A DNA stretch of 64,000 nucleotides. Source: Microthyrium microscopicum (taxonomy: Eukaryota; Ascomycota; Dothideomycetes; Microthyriales; Microthyriaceae). Numbering within the stretch: the first letter of the stretch is position 1; each line of letters begins with the position of its first letter. The stretch spans positions 62,001-126,000 of the forward strand of contig MU004241.1 of NCBI GenBank assembly GCA_010405405.1, in the 5' to 3' direction. The notes under the pieces were generated by a model. That model saw only the letters and a list, made by a program, of their open reading frames with translations. It made no database searches and had not been told where the DNA came from. The translations under genes were made by a program, and so were the position numbers. Of this stretch, positions 54,595-64,000 are shown piece by piece.

Positions 54595-55503
54595 TTGAAA
54601 TGTGCATCTGCACAATGAGAGACCTCTGCCTTTTGATTGCGTGTTGCTGTGCTCATTTTCATCTGGCATTTCGAAGTTGCCTCCCTAAATGATATAAGAT
54701 GTGGGTCATAGCTTATACTATCAATCAATATACTTGTAGTCAAATGGCTGGAGGTCAATTGCTCTTTATCAACGAGTGCCCTGATTCGTCATTTTAAAAG
54801 ATCACTCATTTAGTCAGACGTTGCCTCATGTCGCTCATAGAAAGATGTATCGATTCTACACGTCGGATAACGCTTTCATTCTACGTACTAGTAACTTGAG
54901 TATATTTTAAACAAAAGAATGACAGATGTCTATGACCTAACAAGCTGAGATCTTCGGACATGTCGTTCATCCGAGGGAGTAACTCTATCCATTGGCAGCC
55001 GAATGCCTGCGTTTTCGAGACTTCTTCTAATAATTTAAAATATCAACCACACTAAAATCTGTAGCTTTCGTCACAGTAATCGATTCGAGCGACCTCAGGA
55101 GATTCAAGATACTAAGTAGTCGCATTTCTCGCCAACCAATTTGCCGAGATCACAGGGCTCCGTTTCTCTTGCCTTATGTTCACATTCTCTATGCGTGATG
55201 TTGTATTTGTTACGCTTGATCCTATCTTCTTCAAGAGTATTCGTTAAACATGTCTGGAGTAATGAGGATCTCAAATAGATGTTAATGTTCATACATAACC
55301 AACCCAAGCAGTATGACTATGGCAGTGCGTCGTACTAGAAGCGGAAGCTTTCTGAGTGTACAATATTTATTCGTACAGAGATCATGAATAGAACAGGTTG
55401 TGTAGATGTGGCTTATCTTGGACAGAGGACATTTTTTGGAATTGCATAAATGTAGCTATATAATGAGTGCAAGCAATTTCGTTCCAACAATCATCACAAA
55501 AAC
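54595..55503. other. Intergenic, AT-rich
   Basis: About 900 bp between the carboxypeptidase promoter and the tRNA gene. No protein gene seen. Confidence 0.5.
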
Positions 55504-55588
55504 GGTCGTTTGGTCTAGTTGGTTATGACGTCAGCTTAACATCCTTTAAGGTCGCTGAAGGTCCTGAGTTCAATCCTCAGAATGATCA
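55504..55588 (+). tRNA. tRNA-Val (anticodon AAC) with a short intron
   Basis: The sequence folds as a tRNA. The acceptor GGTCGTT pairs with AATGATC (two G-U pairs). The A box is TGGTCTAGTTGG, with a D-loop containing GG. The anticodon stem TCAGC pairs with GCTGA around loop TTAACA, anticodon AAC at its centre, followed by an intron of about 11 nt (TCCTTTAAGGT) one base after the anticodon. The T arm is perfect: CTGAG, TTCAATC, CTCAG. The discriminator base is A, and a T-run (about 55593-55602) follows as pol III terminator. The body resembles yeast tRNA-Val(AAC). The B box GAGTTCAATCC is slightly degenerate. Confidence 0.85.
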
Positions 55589-57195
55589 CAATTTCTTTTT
55601 TGGGCGCTGCCCAGTAAGGAGATCCCGCTTTTTGCTCTTATTTACCTTTGAGCAGGAAGGATGTTTTTATAAGGTTTCACAACGCTATTGAAAATGGTGA
55701 GCAGATGTGCAGCTTTGTTTGTAGAGTACGGAGTAACTTTGAGTAGACGCGCTTTGTTCAGGAATTGTGACCAGACAGTAAGGTCTAATTAGTTTTATTT
55801 TTCAAATTTTTGATCCTTCTAGAGGCTCTATTCAAGTAGGGAATGTACTCTAGAGTAGCTTCTTTGTTTTCGTGAGAGTGTCCAATACTACATAGCCACA
55901 TCGCGCTGTACAAAGCTCAGAGAAGAAGCCGCTCCTTTATTGCTAATACTAGTACAACATATAGTATCTTATGGGCAGAACAGCTTTGTTTTTTCAGATC
56001 ATGAAGCTTTCTCTCCACCTATAAATACTACGTACGGAGTAGAACACTGAACATGAGAAAGCTTTGAATTTACTAGAATCGGTACCATTAGAATTAGAGT
56101 CCAAATCGTTGAGATAGCAAGTAGCGGGATCAAGAAAACTATTTTGACAACAGAAAGACATTCTAAATCATTTGTTAATTCAAGGAAACTCTCCATTTCG
56201 CCCCATTCTGTGTTTTTGAATTAAAAATCGTCCCGCGTCCATGAGAGTTGATGTCAGGGCAACAAGTCACGATCATGCTAGCATCCCAACAGGAACATTT
56301 CCGCTAGCCAACATCTCCCAACAGTAATGAGATCTCGACTGGAAATATATCCGGCAGACTATTTTCATAGCCATATGACACTGAGCGGGCATATGAGCAT
56401 CACGGGTAGTTCAAATACATTGCCTAACATCATCCAATTGCTATAAGCCAGTTAAGCAGCCAGCAAGTCCTGAACAGCTCTAGAGGCGCGACCGTGATCT
56501 AATCTGAAACCCTAGAGGCGAAAGGGTAATTGTTATGTTTTAATGGTAGCTAATGGTTGTTTACTTCGTATGTTCATAAGCCACCAAACCCCTTTACTGG
56601 TATTGTTGCAGCAAACGATATACGCAACTATCCAGTTATCTTTGCTATAATGGATATTGAAGTAGGTTACCGCTTTCATGAATGCTTCCACCTACAAATC
56701 AGGCTAGAATCTAGACTTTTTGGACAGCGCTGTAGCAGTGACTCGCAGTCCAACCTCTCAGTAGAGGTCACTAACTACCGCACGGGCTGGATCGACCCTA
56801 AATAGTGAATATCACGCTCTATATAATGGTCCAGCACAGCGCTGTCTGGGATAGCCTTTTTCTACTTACTATTTACTTACCTTACGTCGTACTTTCGTTA
56901 TTATACTTTAGTTCTACGACTTGCGCCCATTTTCAGAATCCTACACTAGCACGCAGAGCATATGAGCAGACCTATCACTTCGATTTATACATCCAAAGCC
57001 TACCATATATCTCAGTACGGAGTAGTCTTGTTGTTCCAAGAAATCGCCTCCCACCGTCTTCCAAGTTGTTGTATAACGACCTTCGTTGCAATCTTTACTG
57101 ATTAGGTATGTGCTATTTCCTCGTGATAGAGAACCTACAAAGCTGATTCAAGCTAGTCAATAATCGATTCTCTCTACTCAGGCTGTACCTATATC
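55589..57195. other. AT-rich intergenic region with short recurring words
   Basis: 1.6 kb with only chance-like ORFs. The 9-mer TACGGAGTA is present three times on the plus strand (55727, 56033, 57016), and TACTCTAGAGTA occurs at 55846. It could be the remains of a mobile element or a regulatory tract; no coding relic is identifiable. Confidence 0.5.
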
Positions 57196-57915
57196 ATGTC
57201 TTCACCAACCGTTTTAGCTGGTCCTCAAATCTGGCTACACATCGATATGGAACAGTTTTCTAAATTGACAACTTCTGCACGGAAAGATACAGCGCAAACA
57301 CCACCAATAGACCTCTATGTCTACAAAGCAGACGGATCGAAAGTTCTGATCGGACGAAAGTTCCCAATTGCAATTCTGCACCATCTTGCCCCTGGGACGC
57401 GAGAATGGACAATTAAAGCAAAAACACTGCCTAAGGAATACACTTTCAAAGCTGGCACCGTTGATGTGTTCGCCTGCCAGAAGATTCTCAGCTGGCTCCG
57501 AGACCAATTTCCTCCACGAGCGGACCTACATCATGGATCCAAGCAGGTCACGTTGGTATCATACGATGAAACTTTATCGTGGTATGTGACATGTCAGACA
57601 TTAGGTCTTAGGCGGTGTTGTAGTTCCATTGGCCAGCTGCTCAAGTTCTATTCGCAATTTTCGCTAAGCGACCAGCAAATTCGTCGATCGATTGTTTTGC
57701 TAGACTTGCAATCCGAGCTGGCATACACCATTCTGGGAAACTATATCAGCAATTCCCCAATAGTTAAGCAACTGAAGGCTAGGCAAGCGGCAGAGAGAGA
57801 AAAAAGTCTGGTAGCCACGTTGAAAGTCTCGATGGAGGCTTTGAGCCAGGTAAAGCCCAAGTACCGGACCAAAGAAATCGAGGAGCTGGTCGCTCTTGTC
57901 AAGAAGCACTTGTGA
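57196..57915 (+). CDS. Unnamed protein with BTB/POZ-like layout (239 aa)
   Basis: Single exon, 239 aa from ATG 57196. No signal peptide. A beta-rich first half (PPIDLYVYKADGSKVLIGRK, FPIAILHHLAPG) leads to TFKAGTVDVFACQKILSWLR, which has the spacing of the BTB element where a strand precedes the helix D-x-x-x-F-x-x-x-L-x-W-L. Then LSWYVTCQTLGLRRCCSSIG corresponds to the last BTB helices (Y-x-x-A-x-x-L-G). A basic, helical tail with a coiled region (KQLKARQAAEREKSL) ends the protein. The identification is by pattern only. Fungal BTB-like proteins of this type are numerous and mostly uncharacterised. Confidence 0.65.
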   Translation: MSSPTVLAGPQIWLHIDMEQFSKLTTSARKDTAQTPPIDLYVYKADGSKVLIGRKFPIAILHHLAPGTREWTIKAKTLPKEYTFKAGTVDVFACQKILSWLRDQFPPRADLHHGSKQVTLVSYDETLSWYVTCQTLGLRRCCSSIGQLLKFYSQFSLSDQQIRRSIVLLDLQSELAYTILGNYISNSPIVKQLKARQAAEREKSLVATLKVSMEALSQVKPKYRTKEIEELVALVKKHL

Positions 57916-58351
57916 AATTGGAGATCAGTCAAAATACCTAAATGGGACCCCATGAACCCGTCTGGCTCCCATCTGCTACTCTCTGGCATCGACTACGTTA
58001 TTCCCATCGAGTATGTAGAAAAAGCTATGAGGTATCGAACTCGACGGGAACTAGAGCGTATATTCTTTATAGATTGCGGCGGTAGACATCGCAATCGATG
58101 GGAGTGTGCCATTTATCTTGTCAACCCCGTTGCGTGCCTAGGAAAGAACTCATAACACACCGGCATCGTCGCGGTAGTGCTTGCCAGGTCTGATTACACC
58201 CAAACAAAAACCAACCTTCACAGTTTCAATGGATGACTCGCAGTGCTCAACATCACTGAAACATATTTCTAGCCGATGCACCCTAATAAAAATCAACCAG
58301 CAGCATCCACAACAACACATGTTCCACAAGCTCGGTAGTTCATAGCCCGTC
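57916..58351. other. Spacer between two BTB-like genes
   Basis: 436 bp. A 67-codon ORF at 57952 overlaps the putative promoter and has no detectable relation to its neighbours, so it is not called. Confidence 0.45.
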
Positions 58352-59062
58352 ATGTCTTGGGTCCGCGCCTTGGATTGGCTAAGCGCCTTTTTTCAAGAAC
58401 ACGACGAAGATCACGTTCACATATATCTCGCCTGTCCAAGAAACGGCATGCCACGGGCAATTATACACAATTACCCTATCCAGTGCATGAATCGATTTCG
58501 CGTGCCAGTCGCCTATATGAATCTCAACGGCAGACCGGTTCCTCACACCATAATGCTCCCACCAGATAGTGTAGATCTCCGAATGGCGCGGACGATGCTA
58601 TTGTGGCGCAAACATCATTCTCGCGAGCGGAGACGAGGGCCACCAATGCAATTTTCTTTGCATAACTTCCAGGCCATGATTAAGTACCGGTTGACGGCGA
58701 AGGCGTTGGGAGAATCGCAGGCAGCGAGGATTGCACGCGCACGTTTGTCAGACTATCTCTGGAGACTGGATAGAAGGAGACGGAGAATGGAAGAAAGACT
58801 AGCAAGTGTCCAGAGAATAGAACCATCCTATTTGGAAGAATGGACGAAGATCTTGATCCGGCATGAATATCTCGATTCGTGGAATGTTGTGTTGGACATG
58901 CGCACGAGACGTCGCAATCGGAGACGATTGAATCGTGATTTGAGGAGATTTTATATGCGAATTCATGGGCAACGATTGTTGGCGTTGCTGCCAGCAGCTG
59001 CAGCGATAGGAATTGGCAAGTTGGCATTTGAGATGTGTAGTAGGACTGGACACTCTCGCTAG
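58352..59062 (+). CDS. Unnamed Arg-rich protein, possible diverged BTB-like paralog (236 aa)
   Basis: Single exon, 236 aa. The order of elements parallels the upstream gene: HVHIYLACPRNGMPRAI, YPIQCMNRFRVPVAYM, HTIMLPPDSVDLRMARTMLL then LLWRKH, and MIKYRLTAKALGESQAARIA. The C-terminal half is very basic (RLDRRRRRMEERL, MRTRRRNRRRLNRDLRRFY) and ends in a hydrophobic Ala-rich helix (RLLALLPAAAAIGIGKLAF). The Arg-rich part could bind nucleic acid or a membrane. I do not recognise the family with certainty. Confidence 0.6.
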   Translation: MSWVRALDWLSAFFQEHDEDHVHIYLACPRNGMPRAIIHNYPIQCMNRFRVPVAYMNLNGRPVPHTIMLPPDSVDLRMARTMLLWRKHHSRERRRGPPMQFSLHNFQAMIKYRLTAKALGESQAARIARARLSDYLWRLDRRRRRMEERLASVQRIEPSYLEEWTKILIRHEYLDSWNVVLDMRTRRRNRRRLNRDLRRFYMRIHGQRLLALLPAAAAIGIGKLAFEMCSRTGHSR

Positions 59063-60318
59063 TTATTTTGATGTGTGCAGGATAGTCTATCGTTGAAAAT
59101 CGCATTGATCCAGCAATACAAGCTTTTAGTCTTCCCCGATGGGCATTCTAATGTTTTTGAGCGTCAATGAACAGGCGGAAATTTCCAGTACGGATTGGCA
59201 AAACAATTGGCGCCCTCTCCATCGGCCTCGTTGGCTGCCACATGTTACGTTTTATTATCGAGCGCTTTATTTGCCAAAGCATGTATAACCTTCCTAGCTT
59301 TTATCAAAGACAATGGGACACAAAGCATGTTTTCTTTGTTAGCGTCCATGGGAGCCATCGACCGTTGGTGGGAGCGTGCCAGTTGTGTTGCCATGCCGTT
59401 GGCTTTACTATCCTTGTGGGGCCAGGATTGTATCTCCGTTGATACTGCGAAGATGGTAAACCGGATGCTTTGTGATGCTCTTTTCTCGGGTAAAAATCCT
59501 CCAGATACCTACTTGTAAAATCCGCACAAGAGCAGGATCTCTGCGCGAACGTCTGCTTCTGTATCCAGCAGCGAGTAACTAGTTACAAGTGAATGACGTT
59601 CCTAATTGGAGAATGACGCCCCAAAGGTTGCAGTGAGAACTCATTGAGCAATGAATCTTCAATGAAGATGTCTCTACTCCTTAAAGAACTAAACAATACC
59701 TGAAACGGAGATGATAAAGGCCGGATTGAATGCTCTCCTTCCTAAAAAGCTTCATGCGCATTCACATCCTGACAGTTACCGCCCATGCAATCATACGCAT
59801 CATAATCCGCGGCGACATCTTCGCATTTCTCTCCTCAGCACAACCAGAGAGCGCAGAAGCCAAGTACACGTCTGCCTATCCTCGACATTTGTCCAACTTT
59901 TCGGAATAGCCTCAACCCCTTCTCTTCTGAAGCTATCGGAAGATTCCTGAAGGTCCCTTGCTCTTGAATTTCCAGATTTTGGCACGTCAAGAGTCGTGAC
60001 AGCTGCGTGAAGAGGAAAGCATTATTGATACGGAGAACAGAGTTAAAGAAGCGAGGAGAGTTGAGAGGTTGTTGAAGGTGGTTGCTGAAACGAGTAGGCA
60101 CACGTGACAGCGCGTTATGCCAATCGCGTAGTCTTACTCCAACACCAAAATCTCCCAGGAACATCTCAGAACTCCCGCCGCATCGGGTCCTTTGCTTGTT
60201 CTTCTTTTAGGCGGCGATAGCTTGCGCATTTGTCTTATCTCGCGGGTTCTCTCCCTCCTCTTCTATCTCTCTTTTTCGACACCTCCTCACCCGCCAAACC
60301 GACCAGTCGCTCGCCACA
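59063..60318. other. Intergenic, no gene called
   Basis: 1.26 kb. Overlapping ORFs at 59167-59518 encode hydrophobic peptides in two frames, but neither has a family signature, and the longer starts without ATG. The part after 60180 is a CT-rich leader for RAD18. Confidence 0.45.
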
Positions 60319-62000
60319 ATGGCCCAATCGGGGTCGGCCATGGAAGTTCCTGCGGATTTTACCGCACCGGAAGACTTCCTTGGAGACGGAAGAACGCCTT
60401 TGGCAACTGTGCTTTCCGATATGGACCGAGTCACTCGCTGCATGATCTGTGGCGAGTTCTATACCCAGCCTACCATTACCGCCTGTAGCCACACATATTG
60501 CGCCCTTTGCATTAGACAAGCTGCAACAAACACCGGTGTCTGTCCTACAGATGGAAAGAAGATCGACAAGTCTGCACTACGAAAGAATTGGGTCGTCACC
60601 GAAGTCGTTGCGCGTTGGAAAGAATGTCGCCCGCAGCTGTTAGCTCTCATTGAGCGAGCTAAAACCTTGGAAGCCAAATTACTCGAAGCGCATGAGCCCA
60701 TGTCAAACTCAGAGCCAGCAGCTGCGAACACAGAACCTGCGTTACCGACTTCTACTGAAAGCAGCGGGCGGAAAAAGCGACAATTTGATCAAGTAGACCC
60801 TAAGAATGCTGCGCAACCTCGCCGTTTGCGATCCTTTGGACCTGATAAACCTAGCATATATTATAAGGAGGTGAATGGGGAATCCGTTCTGCATGAGTCG
60901 GATGACGAACACATGCCGGACGTTCTCGATCCGCCTTTGGAGGATAAATTTGATCCGGCCAAAGCGACAGCAGCATGTCCATGCTGCAACGAGAGGATGA
61001 AGCCTGAGGAGGTTTTTGATCATCTCGACTTTTGTGAAGCCAACGGCAAAGCCCCTCGCCCCGCTTTGTAAGTTTGGCAGCTACTAAACGTTATGTTCAT
61101 GAATACTAACATTGCCATATCAGACCTCCACCAGCTTCGCATGCTCAGCCGTCGTACCATGCTCTTAGCAAACAAACCGCTGCTGGCTCCAGTAGACAAT
61201 CGCAATCTTCTAATACAGCCCCGTTGACAGCTCCAGGGAATTCCACGAAAAGACGCAGAATAGCCGCTTCTCCACCACGTCTACAGCCCATAGGCCAACT
61301 CAATTACAACCTTCTAACTCTTCCTTCTTTACGCAAGAAGCTTAACGAGCTAGGAATTCATTCGAATGGCTCCAAACAGCTACTGGAGCGTCGCCATAGG
61401 TACTACGTGGATCTTTACAATACAAACGTGGATGCGGACGAACCAAGAAAACCAAAGGACCTGATGCGAGATATGGAAGTCTGGGAAAGAACACAGGGCG
61501 GAATGGCCAAATCGAAACCAAATGAAGTAATGCAAAAGGACTTTAATCGCGACAATTACAGTGCGGCTAACAACAACCAATTTAAGGATCTCATATCTCA
61601 GGCCCGCGCAAAAATGGCAGCCACGAAACAACCTAAAGCGGAGACTCGCCCGCCGGAGAATATTCCGGAAAGCTCTACTCCTCCAGGAACCCCTCAAGTG
61701 GCGCCTGGCTACCTTGGTATCAGCAACGGCACAGGATCGGGTTCGACACACGTCAATTCCTCCCACAAGGAGCAACAGCAGCGTGAAACGACTCCTGCAA
61801 AAGCCATGTTCATTTCAGCAGTAGAGACCACAAACAACGACCTGTACGCGCCTCGTTCTCCCCGAGCTCAACAGCAACAGCAGCAACAACAGTGGACCAA
61901 TAATTACCCTCCAAGCTCTCAGCAGGCGCGTTCGATCCCCATGTTCCAGCTTCCGGGAGATCCGATCAAGGATTTTGATTACTCCACAGAGACAAAATGA
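60319..62000 (+). CDS. RAD18: Postreplication repair E3 ubiquitin ligase RAD18
   Basis: Join 60319..61067 and 61124..62000, with a 56-bp intron; 1626 nt, 541 aa. The RING finger is at residues 41-78 (CMICGEFYTQPTITACSHTY...), with Cys at 41, 44, 56, 61, 64, 75, His58 and, unusually, Asp78 at the last zinc position. The RING-following helix KNWVVTEVVARW is typical of Rad18. A UBZ-type zinc finger lies at about 226-245 (ACPCCNERMKPEEVFDHLDF). The SAP domain is at about 310-345 (NLLTLPSLRKKLNELGIHSN), followed by Rad6-binding sequence (RYYVDLYNTNVDADEPRKPK) and a disordered Gln-rich tail. With Rad6 it monoubiquitinates PCNA at stalled forks. Confidence 0.95.
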
Positions 62001-62384
62001 GATACAGACAGTTGTGTGCTTTGAAATTTGCGGGGGGCATGATTTTTGTTGGCGTGTTTTCATATGCATTTGAACGGAAAGCGATGATTCTACGTGAAGC
62101 CTTGGGTTATGATAGACGTCAAATTGACCTTGATAAGCTCGTGGCATCCTTCGGGCACATGGGCTCAAAGAGGTTTTACAAAAGCATAATGTATGAGCGG
62201 TTCCGATATCCCTTTCGTTTTGTGTTGCGGTTTGGGTTTAGATATGTATATATATTAACAAGCTGTATAGATGCCCACCAGCAACTTCTAACAACGATCA
62301 ATCCGCTAGTATTGCCATGCTGGAATCATGATTTGTTCACGATGCGCATACTCTATACATGTGTCAGTAATGTTCCAAACATAA
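62001..62384. other. Intergenic, 3' to 3' spacer
   Basis: 384 bp between converging genes; no gene seen. Confidence 0.5.
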
Positions 62385-63897
62385 TTACAAACTCAACGCA
62401 GCCATCTCATCCGTTGTCTTCTCCACAGTTCTAGACTCCGATGTCTCCTTACCAGCTTCAGGTATCTTAGTCGGCGGTGCGCTCTCCTTCTGCTTTTCCT
62501 CCCAAGTCTTGAGCTCTGCCAGCTTGCGCGCCGTCTCCGCCTCTTCCTTCTGGCGCCGCTCTGCTTCTTTTGCAGCGTTCTCTGCCTCTTTCGCAGCGTT
62601 CTCCGTCTTCTCTTGCTCCTTGACCAGCGCCTCGAACTCCTCATCCACCTCGCCTTCGTCTACCGCTCCCCCTTCGTTCAGCACGTTACTGATCTCTTCG
62701 ACATCAACCATTTGCTCGTCCAACCTATCCTTGACCTTTTCGACGCCCTCCACGCCGCCGACTTGTGCATTGAGGTCTTTGAGTACCCCAGCACTAGCAT
62801 CCATAGCGCGCACGAGCGCTACATTGTCCGCCGCGGCGTCGATTGAATCCAGCGTGCTTTGTAACGTGAAGACTTGCTCCCGCCGCCGCTCCAAGGCTGT
62901 TTCGACAGCTTTCTTGCGTTTCAATGCTGCGCGTGCAGCAGGCGTGTTATGCGCGGCTACAGCGGTGCGCGCTTGATTCGAGAGATGGGCGATGGAGGTC
63001 TCGAGGATATTTATAGGGGATGATATGGAGTCGAGGACAGTACGGAGCGTGGCTATGGTGGTGTCGGTTTGTGAGATAGGTGCGGCACCCAGTTTGAGTA
63101 GGATGTCGCCGTCCGGTAGAGTGGCGGTAGTAATGTGGGGGCGGTCGCGCGTGAGGTATGTGAGCAGGAGGGAGAGGTCTGCATCACTGAAGGGGACGGG
63201 AAGCGCGGCGCGCAAGGAGGAGAGTGTATGGATTTGGGATGTGGCGCTGGTCGATGTCGAGCGGAGATGTTTGAGGAGGAGGGTGGAGGCGGCTTCGAGG
63301 TTGGCTGGGATGACCCACTGGCCCTTGGGCAGACTATCTTGAGATCCGAACCCAATTTGTTTCCAGCCCCATATAAGAATGTCGCTGAGGGACGGTATGG
63401 TGGGAAGCCAGCGGCGCTGGTAGATGCTAGTGGGGGAGGTTATAAAGTCGTGTAATTCGATAAATTCGCGTGACTTTACTGCGTCTTCCTGTTCCAAGGC
63501 GTCAGTAGTCGGCTTAGTCCAAGGATTTCGAAGCGGAGAAACACACCACAACTTTTCCTAGAGCTACAGGTATTCCGAACTGTCTCATCTCCAAAGCGTG
63601 GAGCAGATGGTTGCCCGTCTCGAGCACAAATCGACTATCATCATATTCCTTGTGCTTTGGGTCCGCGGGTATTATACCCTCTCGGGCAGCAGATATTAGC
63701 CCCAGCCGCCATTCGTCTAGGTTCGCGCGGTAACCTTCTGGATTCGAGTGTTCGTAAGTCGCAAAGTCGCCGTACAGAGAGTTGAGTCGTCGAGTGCTGT
63801 TGTGGCGTTAGCGACACTTCAAGGGATATGAAAGCGGTGGAATGTACTCTTGAAAAGCTTCGCGTGTACTAGTCAAATAACGCAGCAGATCAGACAT
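62385..63897 (-). CDS. ESCRT-III-related Snf7-family protein, CHMP7/Chm7-like
   Basis: Three exons on the minus strand: 63897..63848, 63796..63547 and 63488..62385; 1404 nt, 467 aa, phases agree. The N-terminal part (MSDLLRYLTSTREAF, LNSLYGDFATYEHSNPEGYR, PSLSDILIWGWKQIGFGS) corresponds to the winged-helix-like CHMP7 N-terminus that binds the inner nuclear membrane. The Snf7 core is the long helical region from about residue 210 (LETSIAHLSNQARTAVAAHN, AARAALKRKKAVETALERRR). A coiled acidic tail (EQEKTENAAKEAENAAKEAE) follows, with a possible MIM motif before the end. Chm7 monitors and seals defects of the nuclear envelope. Confidence 0.88.
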
Positions 63898-64000
63898 TTT
63901 AAACGGGTCAGAAGGCGGATAGCCGAAGTGGTGTTGCGATGATGGCGGCGATAAACAAGTAGAGTCGACGCCTAGCAACGTCATGAGACCAATCAGGTGG

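Noticed and set aside
56557-57101. ORFs with hydrophobic stretches in the AT-rich 55.6-57.2 kb region
   Set aside because: AT-rich DNA readily encodes Leu/Ile/Tyr-rich peptides; no conserved motif or codon pattern.
59167-59518. Overlapping hydrophobic ORFs between the BTB-like gene and RAD18
   Set aside because: Two frames compete, the longer lacks an ATG, and no family signature or splice model improves them.

Overview
The window is nuclear DNA of a filamentous ascomycete (Pezizomycotina). The evidence is short spliceosomal introns (mostly 43-78 bp, GT/AG ends), compact intergenic spaces, and a set of fungal housekeeping genes mixed with secreted enzymes, a HET-domain gene and lineage-specific paralogs. 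The protein style suggests Leotiomycetes, but that is an impression and not a measurement. Exon joins below were checked by hand for reading phase and agreement with family sequence.

Layout. 0-6.6 kb: the 3' end of a secreted protein gene, the ribosome-biogenesis J-protein JJJ1 (-) and a GH47 alpha-mannosidase (+). 7.4-20.8 kb is the secretory/accessory part: an unknown protein (-), a 7-exon secreted aspzincin-like protease (-), a 17-bp minisatellite, a mucin-like Pro/Thr repeat protein (+) broken by an assembly gap, a 9-exon aldo-keto reductase (-), an intronless HAD phosphatase (+) and a secreted alpha/beta hydrolase (-). 22.0-26.5 kb: proteasome alpha5 (PUP2), a 91-aa complex III subunit (QCR10-like, four small exons), and gamma-tubulin complex protein SPC97/GCP2. 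26.6-33.8 kb: three minus-strand genes, namely two full-length tandem paralogs of a large unnamed family and a protein with uracil-DNA-glycosylase-like motifs. 34.5-38.7 kb: a COMT-like methyltransferase, splicing factor cwc21, a peroxisomal enoyl-CoA isomerase/hydratase and PET100. 39.3-41.9 kb: a tandem family of membrane-anchored paralogs, the first copy broken by a nonsense codon. 41.9-49.4 kb: a mitochondrial YebC/TACO1 protein and the 2,034-aa HEAT-repeat protein LAA1/HEATR5. 50.0-64.0 kb: a HET-domain protein, a secreted serine carboxypeptidase, an intron-containing tRNA-Val(AAC), two diverged BTB-like proteins, RAD18 and a CHMP7/Chm7-like ESCRT-III protein.

There is no single operon-like system. 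Two regions look most likely to hold something undescribed: the 26.6-33.8 kb block and the 39.3-41.9 kb membrane-anchored family. Smaller points of interest are an in-frame RS-rich extension after the cwc21 stop, two convergent genes that share one CTAG as both stop codons, a 13-bp micro-exon in PUP2, and a RING finger in RAD18 with Asp at the eighth zinc position.
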